Positions 1 through 5,842 of a DNA stretch of 8,376 nucleotides are shown here, one piece after another. Below the pieces are notes generated by a model. That model ran no database searches, had not been told where the DNA came from, and saw only the letters and a list, made by a program, of their open reading frames with translations. Numbering within the stretch: the stretch's first letter is position 1; the number at the start of each line of letters is the position of its first letter. This stretch comes from Candidatus Stahliibacteriota bacterium. GTDB taxonomy: Bacteria > Hydrothermota > Tepidihabitantia > B3-TA06. The position numbers were made by a program, and so were the translations under genes. The stretch is from NCBI GenBank assembly GCA_030592225.1, contig JAUVJT010000093.1:1-8376 (forward strand). The letters are read 5' to 3'.

Positions 1-646
1 CGTAGCTGGAAACCCATTGTTCGACGCCTGAGGAGTTATACTTGACGGTCGCGTAGTCGCTGGAGGTTCCTGAACCGATGCTGTAGCCTGTAACGCAGAC
101 GTTGGCTTCACCATCGAGGGCTATGGCATTGGCATGACCATAGTGACCGTCATAGCGGGCTACCCATTGCTCGACGCCTGAGGAGTTATACTTAACGGTC
201 GCGCAGTCGCCGCTGTAGGTTTCTGAACCAACGCTGAAGCCTGTAACGTAGACGTTGGCTTCACCATCGAGGGCTATGGCGCTGGCTTCATCATAGCCAC
301 TTTCCGGTCCGTCATAGTGGGCGACCCATTGCTCGACGCCTGAGGTATCGTACTTAACGGTCGCATAGTCCTCGTTGGTTTCTGAACGAACGCTCCAGCC
401 TGTAACGTAGACGTTGGCTTCACCTTCGAGTGCTATGGCATTGGCATAATCTGTGGTATCTCCCGGTCCATTGTAGCGGGAAGCCCATTGTTCAACGCCT
501 GAGGAGTTATACTTGACGGTCGCGTAGTCCCAGTTGGTATCTGAACCAACGCTTGAGCCTGTAACGTAAACGCTACCCGAACCGTCAAGGGCTATGGCCC
601 AGGCTCTATCTTCACCGTTTACCGGTCCGTCGTAACGTCTCACCCA
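1..646 (-). repeat. In-gene tandem repeat units of 150-162 bp (SBBP blades)
   Basis: Four full repeat units and the beginning of a fifth can be aligned at DNA level within the SBBP gene. The segment coding for ATVKY recurs with + strand copies beginning at about 42, 191, 353 and 512, giving spacings of 150, 162 and 159 bp. The block coding for GEANVYVTG is nearly identical at the nucleotide level in several blades. The blade nearest the N-terminus (coding for LDGSGSVYVTG) is the most divergent. This pattern is expected for recent duplication or gene conversion between blades. Confidence 0.8.
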
Positions 647-715
647 CTCCTCGGTAACCTGGGTGAAAACGACAGCAGGCAGTATTGCAAGAACTACGAT
701 AAGGAGCTTCTTCAT
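1..715 (-). CDS. Secreted SBBP-repeat beta-propeller protein (N-terminal part; runs off the left edge)
   Basis: Reading leftward from ATG 713-715 gives 238 codons with no stop before the window edge, so the gene is 3'-truncated here. Residues 1-18 (MKKLLIVVLAILPAVVF) form a typical Sec signal peptide: two lysines, then a hydrophobic core. The rest is built from repeats of 50-54 residues with the pattern W-x3-Y-[DN]-G ... AIAL[DE]G ... V-[YC]-VTG ... YATVKY-[ND]-x-SGVEQW. The repeat tryptophans fall at residues 24, 77, 130, 184 and 234. This is the SBBP (seven-bladed beta-propeller) pattern, so the product is probably an exported or surface protein. Its ligand cannot be read from the sequence. 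Start choice is supported by a strong GGAGGAGG Shine-Dalgarno at 719-726 and a promoter further upstream. The C-terminus, where a sorting or anchoring domain might sit, is outside the window. Confidence 0.88.
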   Translation of the reverse strand, partial: MKKLLIVVLAILPAVVFTQVTEEWVRRYDGPVNGEDRAWAIALDGSGSVYVTGSSVGSDTNWDYATVKYNSSGVEQWASRYNGPGDTTDYANAIALEGEANVYVTGWSVRSETNEDYATVKYDTSGVEQWVAHYDGPESGYDEASAIALDGEANVYVTGFSVGSETYSGDCATVKYNSSGVEQWVARYDGHYGHANAIALDGEANVCVTGYSIGSGTSSDYATVKYNSSGVEQWVSSY

Positions 716-749
716 AATCCTCCTCCTTCCAGAGAATTGTTTGCATATG

Positions 750-778
750 ATTCTAAGACGATTTGTAGAGGTTGTCAA
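750..778 (-). promoter_or_regulatory. Sigma70-type promoter of the SBBP gene
   Basis: On the minus strand a perfect -35 TTGACA (778-773) is followed, after 17 nt, by TAGAAT (755-750), five of six matches to the -10 consensus. Transcription would start near 743. That leaves a leader of about 28 nt containing the GGAGGAGG ribosome binding site before ATG 715. The promoter begins directly beside the palindromic element at 781-850. Confidence 0.6.
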
Positions 779-780
779 GC

Positions 781-850
781 CCCCTCACCCGTCTCCTTCG
801 GAGCCACCCTCTCCCATAGGGACGGTCTCAGACCGGGCTGGGGGTGAGGG
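781..850. repeat. GC-rich multi-hairpin palindromic intergenic element
   Basis: The outer arms are a perfect 9-bp inverted repeat, CCCTCACCC at 782-790 and GGGTGAGGG at 842-850. Nested inside are smaller hairpins: CTCC-TTC-GGAG at 793-803, a CCC/GGG arm pair around 813-821, and GGTCT-C-AGACC near 824-834. The arrangement resembles the dispersed palindromic elements found in intergenic regions of many bacterial genomes. It has no coding potential. Whether other copies exist cannot be seen in this window. Confidence 0.55.
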
Positions 851-940
851 TGATGTAGTCTGTTCGAGGCTTTCTGAAGGACACGAAGTAACGACGCTTG
901 CAGAGTCTCGGTCGGTGTGGGTGGTTGCCTTTTATCGAAA

Positions 941-972
941 GAAAAAAAGAAGAGGCCCTTGCGAGCCTCTTC
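941..972 (-). terminator. Rho-independent terminator, minus strand
   Basis: A perfect 8-bp stem, GAAGAGGC (949-956) with GCCTCTTC (965-972), encloses an 8-nt loop. Read on the minus strand, the stem is followed at once by seven T (948-942), a canonical intrinsic terminator. It lies about 150 bp after the lptD stop and ahead of the SBBP promoter, so it would end the lptD operon transcript, any small RNA started near 1079, or both. On the plus strand there is no T-run, so it is directional. Confidence 0.85.
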
Positions 973-1079
973 GTAAGCAAATAAAACAAAAAGGAGGGGA
1001 ACGAAGACCTCGAAAGGTCTTCTATCACCATGAAACAAACAACCATAATCCTGCTGTGCAACAGGTGACTGCTTGGTTA
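942..1079 (-). ncRNA. Candidate small RNA, roughly 135 nt (tentative)
   Basis: This minus-strand interval is bounded by a near-consensus promoter (1086-1113) and an intrinsic terminator (941-972). It contains a further perfect hairpin at 1003-1022 and a pyrimidine-rich stretch between the two stems. It carries no convincing ORF: small reading frames here run through the terminator into the palindrome and have low-complexity translations. I recognise no known RNA family; it is not obviously 6S, SRP RNA, RNase P RNA or tmRNA. The alternative is that it is simply the 3' UTR of the lptD operon. Confidence 0.3.
1003..1022. repeat. Perfect 8-bp hairpin in the lptD 3' region
   Basis: GAAGACCT (1003-1010) pairs perfectly with AGGTCTTC (1015-1022) around a CGAA tetraloop (TTCG when read on the minus strand, a stable UUCG-type loop). 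In minus-strand RNA it is followed by GTTCCCCTCC and then a T-rich run, so it could act as a stabilising 3' stem or a weak first terminator ahead of the strong one at 941-972. Confidence 0.6.
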
Positions 1080-1085
1080 CGCATT

Positions 1086-1113
1086 ATGATAGTGAGAAAA
1101 TCCGGCTTGTCAA
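1086..1113 (-). promoter_or_regulatory. Promoter-like -35/-10 pair just after lptD
   Basis: A perfect TTGACA (1113-1108) is followed by 16 nt and TATCAT (1091-1086), five of six matches to the -10 consensus. The predicted start is near 1079. The 16-nt spacing is the same as at the other minus-strand promoters in this window. There is no gene of ordinary size between here and the terminator at 941-972, so it would drive a short non-coding transcript, or be a chance match. Confidence 0.4.
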
Positions 1114-1120
1114 GATAAGC

Positions 1121-3550
1121 TTACTGGCCCAACCGCTCGAACATGCCCTCACCAAAGCGAATCTCGGGCAGTGCCTTGATGCGCACGTACAAATCCCACT
1201 CCAGGTTATCCAGGGTCAGGCTGGTGCCGGTACCGGGTGACAGCTCAAACACCGCCTCCCAGCAATGCAGTCCCTTGACTATTGACAGGTTGTAGTTTGC
1301 CACGTAGTCCTGCCAGGCGCTTTTGGGTTCCGACAGGTTAGTGCTCACGCTCATGTTCACCTCAAAGGCATAGGGGAAGAACAACTGCATCCGGGTAGAA
1401 ACCATGTGGTCTACTCCAGTCAACTCACCCAGTGAATCCGTAGCGGCTTTCCACTGATCTTCAAGATAAATCTTGCTTTGAGAAAAGGCCTCCACAAAGG
1501 TCTCGCGCTCCTCGTGCGGATGGTAGAGCATATCTTCGGCAAGCACCACGCTGTCCGGCGGCTGAGCCTTCATTATGCTGTCGTAGGTTGCCGTGTCGCC
1601 GTACTCTATACCCAGACTGTCCCAGGGGATGGTGTCTTTGGCAAATCCTTTTTTGCGCCACCCGAACAAGGGAAATATAAGTTTGTCAAGTTGAGCGCTG
1701 GCCGAGGTGTTAAGGGTAAAGTCGTCGGTATAGAGATTATAAGTAATGTCAAACCCAGCCGTTACAGGCAACCCGTGAGGAAGGTCAATCCCGGCAGTAA
1801 GCGGAGTGAGACTATCGGTTAGCAGGTTGTAGCCGATACCGGTGGAAAGATTGAGCAGGTTTTGTTTCTTGAATTTGGTGCTATCGCTGGAAGAGCGGAA
1901 CTTGGCCTGAAACGACTGAGCAATGCTCAGGTTGACCCTGTGTCCGGCAAGTGTGGTATCGAACCGGGGGTAGACAACCCAGGGGTGAATTACCTGTTTT
2001 GCCGGGGTGATGGAATAGGAAATGGAGGGATCTATCGAGTGCAGCATCCCGTTCATTCCCAGGATGTATATCCCGAAGATTCGGGATAACGTGGTGCTGA
2101 ACGAATTGGTGAGCGAGTAGCTGGCGTCGCGGATAAGGCTGTCCTGTGTCCAGGTAAGGTACTGACCCGCATTCCATGATTGGTTGAACCTGTAGGCTCC
2201 CAGCAGGCTGTAGCTCCAGGACATGGACAGCGGCTGAGAGAACGAGGTGGTGCGGGTATCGGCAAACGAGGTGGTGGTATCGCCCAGTGTATCTACGATT
2301 ACCGAGAGGTCGTGATTATACGTATTCGTAACCGAGAAGCTGGAAAAATTGATAGTAAAAAAATCCCACAAAGATGCGGTAGGCCAGGAGAAGTTAAATT
2401 TCGGCAGGGTCATATCGTACTCACCGGTTTCCAGATTGTCCTCACGAGACACGGAAAGCGATGCGGATCGCCCCAACAGTTTCCGGGATATGGAAACATC
2501 CGAGCGTGTCCTTCGGGTCAAATCCAATACCTGGGTCAGGCTGTCTTGATCGTCCATGTAGTCAAGAACGTAGTACTGGTCACTGGAAAAATTAATGTTG
2601 GCAAAAAGCTTTGTACCGTCAGGGATGAGGCTGGTGTTGTTCAAGCCAAACGTCCAACGCCGATGACGGGTGTCTATCTCGTTGATGTAATTGACGTAGC
2701 AGCCTCCGGAAAGATACTCTGCCCCGCTTGGACCGTAGAGCCAGTTGAAGTTGACCCCAGGCCTGAACCCCTTGTAGGTCATGATATCCAGGCCGAACAG
2801 AACCTCGCTATAGTCGTTGGTTACCCAGTAGTAGCGAATCTCCTTGGCAAACCAGCCATCGTCATCGCTGCGGCCGAACTTGAACGGCAGGAGCCCGGAC
2901 TTGCGGTCGTTGCCTATGGGCAGGTACCAGAAAGGTGCTGCAAGCACCGGGATTTTCCCGATGCGCAGCAGAATGGGTTTGGCGATAACCATGTCGTTGA
3001 GAATCACCTTGAGCTGGCTGCCGTAGAAATCATAGTGCGGGGGGTAGCGTTCACAGGTGGTGTAGTAACCGCGGGTTATGTGAATGACATTTTCTTCAAC
3101 CAGCCACACACCCTGGCCGGAGAAGTAACCTTCCTGTATCTGGGTGCGTCCCTGCTCCATAACCCCTTTATGGGACTCGACCCCGTAATGCAGGGTCTGG
3201 CCTATCAGGCTGTCCCCTGAGGAAATGAGTTTTGCGCCCTTGTAGGCAGACAGCATACGATCTGAAGTAGAAAATCGAATGGAATCGGCGTAAACTGTCA
3301 TCTCACCATAAGTTACGTAACCATTATGCAGCAGGAGCACGTCCTTGGTATCGGTGTAGAAAATAACGCTGTCCGCCCCGAAATGAACCTCGGATACCCC
3401 CCCTGCGAGAGAATCGCTGTAGGTCTCGAGCTGCAACGTATCCTGGAGAGTTGGTTGATCTGCAGAATCGCTCTCCTCCACCTGCGGCACTACCTCCTGT
3501 CTTGCAGGTCGCTGTACGGGCTGGGCCAGGAGAAGAAATATCAGAAACAA
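1121..3550 (-). CDS. lptD: LPS-assembly outer membrane protein LptD (OstA/Imp family)
   Basis: The product has 809 residues, close to the usual LptD length. Residues 1-10 (MFLIFLLLAQ) look like a hydrophobic signal-peptide core. Residues about 50-165 are an OstA/LptA-like jellyroll of short beta strands. Next comes the hallmark junction: YYTTCE at 162-167, a PHYDFYG segment (171-177), AAPFWYLPIG (204-213) and RKSGLLPF (216-223). From there to the end are alternating beta strands rich in aromatic residues, typical of the barrel. In known systems LptD, with the lipoprotein LptE, inserts LPS into the outer leaflet. The start is TTG, 2 nt after the stop of the upstream lipoprotein gene, with only a weak AGG upstream, so translational coupling is likely. 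The n-region has no basic residue, which is unusual, but no other standard start codon exists after the in-frame stop at 3623-3625. Family assignment is firm; an LPS-like substrate is inferred. Confidence 0.88.
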   Translation of the reverse strand: MFLIFLLLAQPVQRPARQEVVPQVEESDSADQPTLQDTLQLETYSDSLAGGVSEVHFGADSVIFYTDTKDVLLLHNGYVTYGEMTVYADSIRFSTSDRMLSAYKGAKLISSGDSLIGQTLHYGVESHKGVMEQGRTQIQEGYFSGQGVWLVEENVIHITRGYYTTCERYPPHYDFYGSQLKVILNDMVIAKPILLRIGKIPVLAAPFWYLPIGNDRKSGLLPFKFGRSDDDGWFAKEIRYYWVTNDYSEVLFGLDIMTYKGFRPGVNFNWLYGPSGAEYLSGGCYVNYINEIDTRHRRWTFGLNNTSLIPDGTKLFANINFSSDQYYVLDYMDDQDSLTQVLDLTRRTRSDVSISRKLLGRSASLSVSREDNLETGEYDMTLPKFNFSWPTASLWDFFTINFSSFSVTNTYNHDLSVIVDTLGDTTTSFADTRTTSFSQPLSMSWSYSLLGAYRFNQSWNAGQYLTWTQDSLIRDASYSLTNSFSTTLSRIFGIYILGMNGMLHSIDPSISYSITPAKQVIHPWVVYPRFDTTLAGHRVNLSIAQSFQAKFRSSSDSTKFKKQNLLNLSTGIGYNLLTDSLTPLTAGIDLPHGLPVTAGFDITYNLYTDDFTLNTSASAQLDKLIFPLFGWRKKGFAKDTIPWDSLGIEYGDTATYDSIMKAQPPDSVVLAEDMLYHPHEERETFVEAFSQSKIYLEDQWKAATDSLGELTGVDHMVSTRMQLFFPYAFEVNMSVSTNLSEPKSAWQDYVANYNLSIVKGLHCWEAVFELSPGTGTSLTLDNLEWDLYVRIKALPEIRFGEGMFERLGQ

Positions 3551-3552
3551 GG

Positions 3553-4971
3553 CTACCTGTAAGAAAGGATGTTTATTTGAATCTCGCCCACAACGGAGAG
3601 AACCTTGGCCTGCTCGTCCAGTTCACCCTCGTGAAGCTGGATATGGGTGGGATCGGCAGGCAGTTGACCGAACGTTGCGTCTGCAGGAATCCAGGTGTTG
3701 CCTATCCAGAACGAATTCCAGGCATGGTAGTAGAACGCGCCATCCAGATAGACCAGTCCCACGTTTATCTTGGTTGGAATACCGGCGGCCCTGGCTAGTG
3801 CCGCAATAAGTATGGCGTGCTCGTTGCAGTCGCCTTCCCGGGTTTGGAGCACTTCGACCGCCGAGGGCACCGACGCGGTGGCCCGCTTGCGCAGATTGGC
3901 ATAAACCCAGCGGACCAGCTTTGCCGCCGCGTTCATGGCATCTTTCTCGCTGCCGATGATCTGTGCGGCCATGCGTTTGATTTGCGGGTCGGTGGACTGA
4001 ATGTACAGGCTGGACTCCAGAAACTCAGCGGGTTCGCTCATAGGCAGGTTGGTGCGTTTGACCTCACAGGTATCCGGCGATGTTATGATAAGTTCAATTT
4101 CTTCTCCGATGGAGCGTGATTTCTGGGTGGTTGAAGATATACTCAATCCCTCGCCTGCGGAAAGTCCGGTAACCTTGAGTTTGAGTTCTTTAAGTTCCCG
4201 TGGATTTTGAAGTGCGGAGTCCGGGCGAACTGCAAAGAAGCTCAAAAGATCGAGCTTGGCCGCACCTGATACCGACTCCAGCGCCTTCTCCCGGGATTCA
4301 CGCACCATAACGATACCGGGCTGCTGGCTCTCCCTGACACTGGAACCCGTTGAATCGAGCCAGACCTCGGATTTGAGCCCCATCATGCTGGTCTGTAACT
4401 TGAGAGTGGGGACGCGAACGCCGTCAACAGTAAGGGTTTCCGCGGCAAGCACCTTGATGGTAACGGGCAGGATTTTAAGAAGGGTAGGCTCGAAAACGCT
4501 CACGCTCAGCTTGTCACCGGGCTTGGGCGATTGCGCCGCCACCCAGTGAGCCAGGGCAGGAGATATAAGCGCGTCCTTAGCCGCAATCTCCTTGGTCTGG
4601 GTCCTGCCTGCGGTCTCGATTTTTATTTTTATCACGTCACCCTCGCGCTTACCCTCGGCGTAGAACGAGTTTTGTCTCGATGAGATATCGAAAGAAAACC
4701 GCTGAAGATTAAGGGTCTCGTCGGTCACCGCCTCAAGATTGGTGGAAAAAGTCTCGTCTGAACCCAGCAGTTCAAGTTTCATCACAGACTTCTGGGTAAA
4801 GTGGTAATCCCCTGCTTTAACCTCCTGCCTGGAATACACGTAGCCGATTTTGACGTTCTGGATGTAGATACCCATCCACTCCTCGGACGGCGCAATCTGC
4901 GCGGCCTTCCCGCCTATCTTGCCCCCGCACGCGAGCAGGAGCAGCGCCAAACTGACAATTCTCTTGTGCAT
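3553..4971 (-). CDS. Transglutaminase-like domain lipoprotein
   Basis: Starting at ATG 4971 the protein has 472 residues. Residues 1-15 (MHKRIVSLALLLLAC) are a lipoprotein signal with lipobox LLAC, so Cys15 should be lipidated; the next residue is Gly, with no Asp retention signal, which fits outer membrane sorting. Residues about 30-250 are a beta-rich region resembling domains found before transglutaminase cores. A transglutaminase-like fold follows at about 340-440 with a complete candidate triad: Cys382 in REGDCNEHA, His416 in YYHAWNSFW and Asp431 in WIPADATFG. Members of this superfamily act as proteases, transglutaminases or amidases, and the substrate here cannot be read. It is the first gene of an operon with lptD, so an envelope role is plausible. 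A longer version from TTG 5004 is rejected because that TTG is the -35 box and the extension would sit in front of the signal peptide. Confidence 0.85.
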   Translation of the reverse strand: MHKRIVSLALLLLACGGKIGGKAAQIAPSEEWMGIYIQNVKIGYVYSRQEVKAGDYHFTQKSVMKLELLGSDETFSTNLEAVTDETLNLQRFSFDISSRQNSFYAEGKREGDVIKIKIETAGRTQTKEIAAKDALISPALAHWVAAQSPKPGDKLSVSVFEPTLLKILPVTIKVLAAETLTVDGVRVPTLKLQTSMMGLKSEVWLDSTGSSVRESQQPGIVMVRESREKALESVSGAAKLDLLSFFAVRPDSALQNPRELKELKLKVTGLSAGEGLSISSTTQKSRSIGEEIELIITSPDTCEVKRTNLPMSEPAEFLESSLYIQSTDPQIKRMAAQIIGSEKDAMNAAAKLVRWVYANLRKRATASVPSAVEVLQTREGDCNEHAILIAALARAAGIPTKINVGLVYLDGAFYYHAWNSFWIGNTWIPADATFGQLPADPTHIQLHEGELDEQAKVLSVVGEIQINILSYR

Positions 4972-4976
4972 AAAGG

Positions 4977-5004
4977 AGTATATGAGCGCCTTGCGGCGTG
5001 TCAA
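4977..5004 (-). promoter_or_regulatory. Promoter of the lipoprotein-lptD operon, predicted leaderless
   Basis: A perfect TTGACA (5004-4999) is followed by 16 nt and TATACT (4982-4977), five of six matches to -10. Only CCTTT separates the -10 from ATG 4971, so transcription should begin at or next to the start codon. There is no Shine-Dalgarno upstream of the ATG, which agrees with a leaderless message. The longer TTG-initiated reading of the gene begins exactly on this -35 box. Confidence 0.65.
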
Positions 5005-5026
5005 GACGAATGCTTATCCGCAGATG

Positions 5027-5108
5027 ACGAAGTACCCCCGTCGGGTACGAAGTGCCCCAGCCTGCGCCATTTTAATCCCACCGTCTGGGGCCGTCTGGCG
5101 TCGGGTAC
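5027..5108. repeat. Cluster of short direct and inverted repeats, intergenic
   Basis: The sequence ACGAAGT[A/G]CCCC occurs at 5027-5038 and 5047-5058 (11 of 12 identical). GTACCC (5032-5037) and GGGTAC (5043-5048) form a hairpin with a 5-nt loop. GCCCCAG (5054-5060) and CTGGGGC (5085-5091) form a 7-bp inverted repeat. CCGTCTGG is repeated at 5081-5088 and 5091-5098. CGTCGGGTAC is repeated exactly at 5039-5048 and 5099-5108, 60 bp apart. No coding potential is evident. Confidence 0.6.
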
Positions 5109-5127
5109 ACAGATCAAATCCAATCGG

Positions 5128-5178
5128 CGTACGCTTTGCGACGCAGTCAATCCACGTACGCTTTGGGGGCAGTCAATC
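5128..5178. repeat. Two-copy imperfect tandem repeat, 27-bp period
   Basis: Two copies share CGTACGCTTTG (5128-5138 and 5155-5165) and GCAGTCAATC (5143-5152 and 5169-5178), with a variable GC-rich middle. The copies end just before the stop of the downstream amidotransferase gene. Read on the minus strand each copy begins with GATTGACTGC, which contains a -35-like TTGACT, but no good -10 follows at 16-17 nt. Confidence 0.7.
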
Positions 5179-5185
5179 TGTATAT

Positions 5186-5770
5186 CTAGAGATCAGACAC
5201 AATCCTGGAAAAATTGGTTAGCAGTTGCTTACCTACCACTTCCGATTTCTCGGGATGAAACTGCACCCCCCACAGGGGCCGTTCGTGGTGACGAATCACC
5301 TCCACCTTACACGAATCCGAATAGGCCAGTATCTCAAAATGCTTCTTCAGATTTCCGTTGCGAACCACGTGCTCGGCGTGCGACTCGAACGCGGTAAAAA
5401 AAAGTCCCAAATCCTGCAGCAGTACGTCGCTTTTTTCGAGCCTGATTACCTCGTCGCGTTCCATGAACTTCTTGTGCACAACCTTCGCCCCCCACGAGGA
5501 GGCAAGCGCCTGGTGCCCGTAACACAACCCCAGAAAAGGCTTGGTGGTTTCAAGACAGAGTCTGCGAAAAGATTCTGAAATGGGTTCCCTGGTAAGCATG
5601 TGAGTCGAGCCGGTGGTAATTATCGCATCCTGGGATATTTCGGCTGATTCAAGGGACATGCAATGTACGGTGGTGACGTCAAATTGCGTACTCACCCACT
5701 CGTGGTAGGGTGAAAATCGCTCATCCGCAGGGTCTTTATAACAGTTGATGAGCAATGCAGAAGTTTTCAC
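5186..5770 (-). CDS. Class I glutamine amidotransferase, stand-alone (copy 2)
   Basis: A 194-residue protein of the GATase class I fold, as found in the amidotransferase half of GMP synthase. The nucleophile elbow is FLGLCYGHQ with Cys83, and the His/Glu pair is in GVQFHPEKS (His172, Glu174), so the triad is complete. SHAEHVV at 130-136 corresponds to the SHGDxV segment of GuaA-type domains. Such domains hydrolyse glutamine and pass ammonia to a partner synthetase, but no synthetase domain or gene lies beside it, so the acceptor is unknown; some homologues act instead as gamma-glutamyl hydrolases. The start is GTG 5770, directly after a promoter and without a Shine-Dalgarno. The gene is a clear paralogue of the neighbour at 5843-6433: same length, same motif positions, roughly 40% identical by eye. 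Confidence 0.85.
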   Translation of the reverse strand: MKTSALLINCYKDPADERFSPYHEWVSTQFDVTTVHCMSLESAEISQDAIITTGSTHMLTREPISESFRRLCLETTKPFLGLCYGHQALASSWGAKVVHKKFMERDEVIRLEKSDVLLQDLGLFFTAFESHAEHVVRNGNLKKHFEILAYSDSCKVEVIRHHERPLWGVQFHPEKSEVVGKQLLTNFSRIVSDL

Positions 5771-5776
5771 TATTAT

Positions 5777-5804
5777 AATCTATTCATAAATTCAGGACAG
5801 TCAA
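5777..5804 (-). promoter_or_regulatory. Promoter of amidotransferase copy 2, predicted leaderless
   Basis: TTGACT (5804-5799), 16 nt, then TAGATT (5782-5777, four of six matches) and 6 nt to GTG 5770. A better -10 hexamer, TATAAT, lies at 5777-5772 but is 21 nt from the -35 and would place the start inside the coding region. The sequence ACCCTATTGACT covering the -35 is shared exactly with the promoter of the paralogue at 6433, which supports the -35 assignment. Confidence 0.5.
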
Positions 5805-5842
5805 TAGGGTAAACAGTGTAGCTGTAACATAAGATATGCCTT

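Noticed and set aside
663..1118. Plus-strand 151-codon and minus-strand 77/87-codon frames in the intergenic region
   Set aside because: They run through the palindromic element and the intrinsic terminator, and their translations are basic low-complexity strings without motifs.
2180..3220. 346-codon plus-strand open frame inside lptD
   Set aside because: It is wholly antisense to a well-supported lptD, has no recognisable domain, and its translation looks like a codon-bias shadow of the opposite strand.
4972..5004. Eleven-codon N-terminal extension of the transglutaminase-like lipoprotein starting at TTG 5004
   Set aside because: The TTG is the first half of the TTGACA -35 box, and the extension would precede a complete lipoprotein signal peptide beginning at ATG 4971.
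5128..5178. Tandem TTGACT boxes on the minus strand as promoters
   Set aside because: No acceptable -10 hexamer lies 16-17 nt downstream of either copy.
4983..5185. CRISPR-like array in the repeat-rich spacer
   Set aside because: Repeats are only two copies each, 10-27 bp, imperfect, and without regular unique spacers.
4801..5397. 198-codon plus-strand open frame spanning the lipoprotein start, the intergenic spacer and the amidotransferase end
   Set aside because: It crosses two real genes on the other strand and the repeat-rich spacer, with a low-complexity Arg/Pro-rich translation and no ribosome binding site.
5772..5777. Perfect TATAAT just before amidotransferase copy 2 as the main -10
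   Set aside because: It is 21 nt from the TTGACT and 1 nt from GTG, which would start transcription inside the gene. Without a better -35 it is a weaker candidate than TAGATT at the 16-nt spacing, though not excluded.
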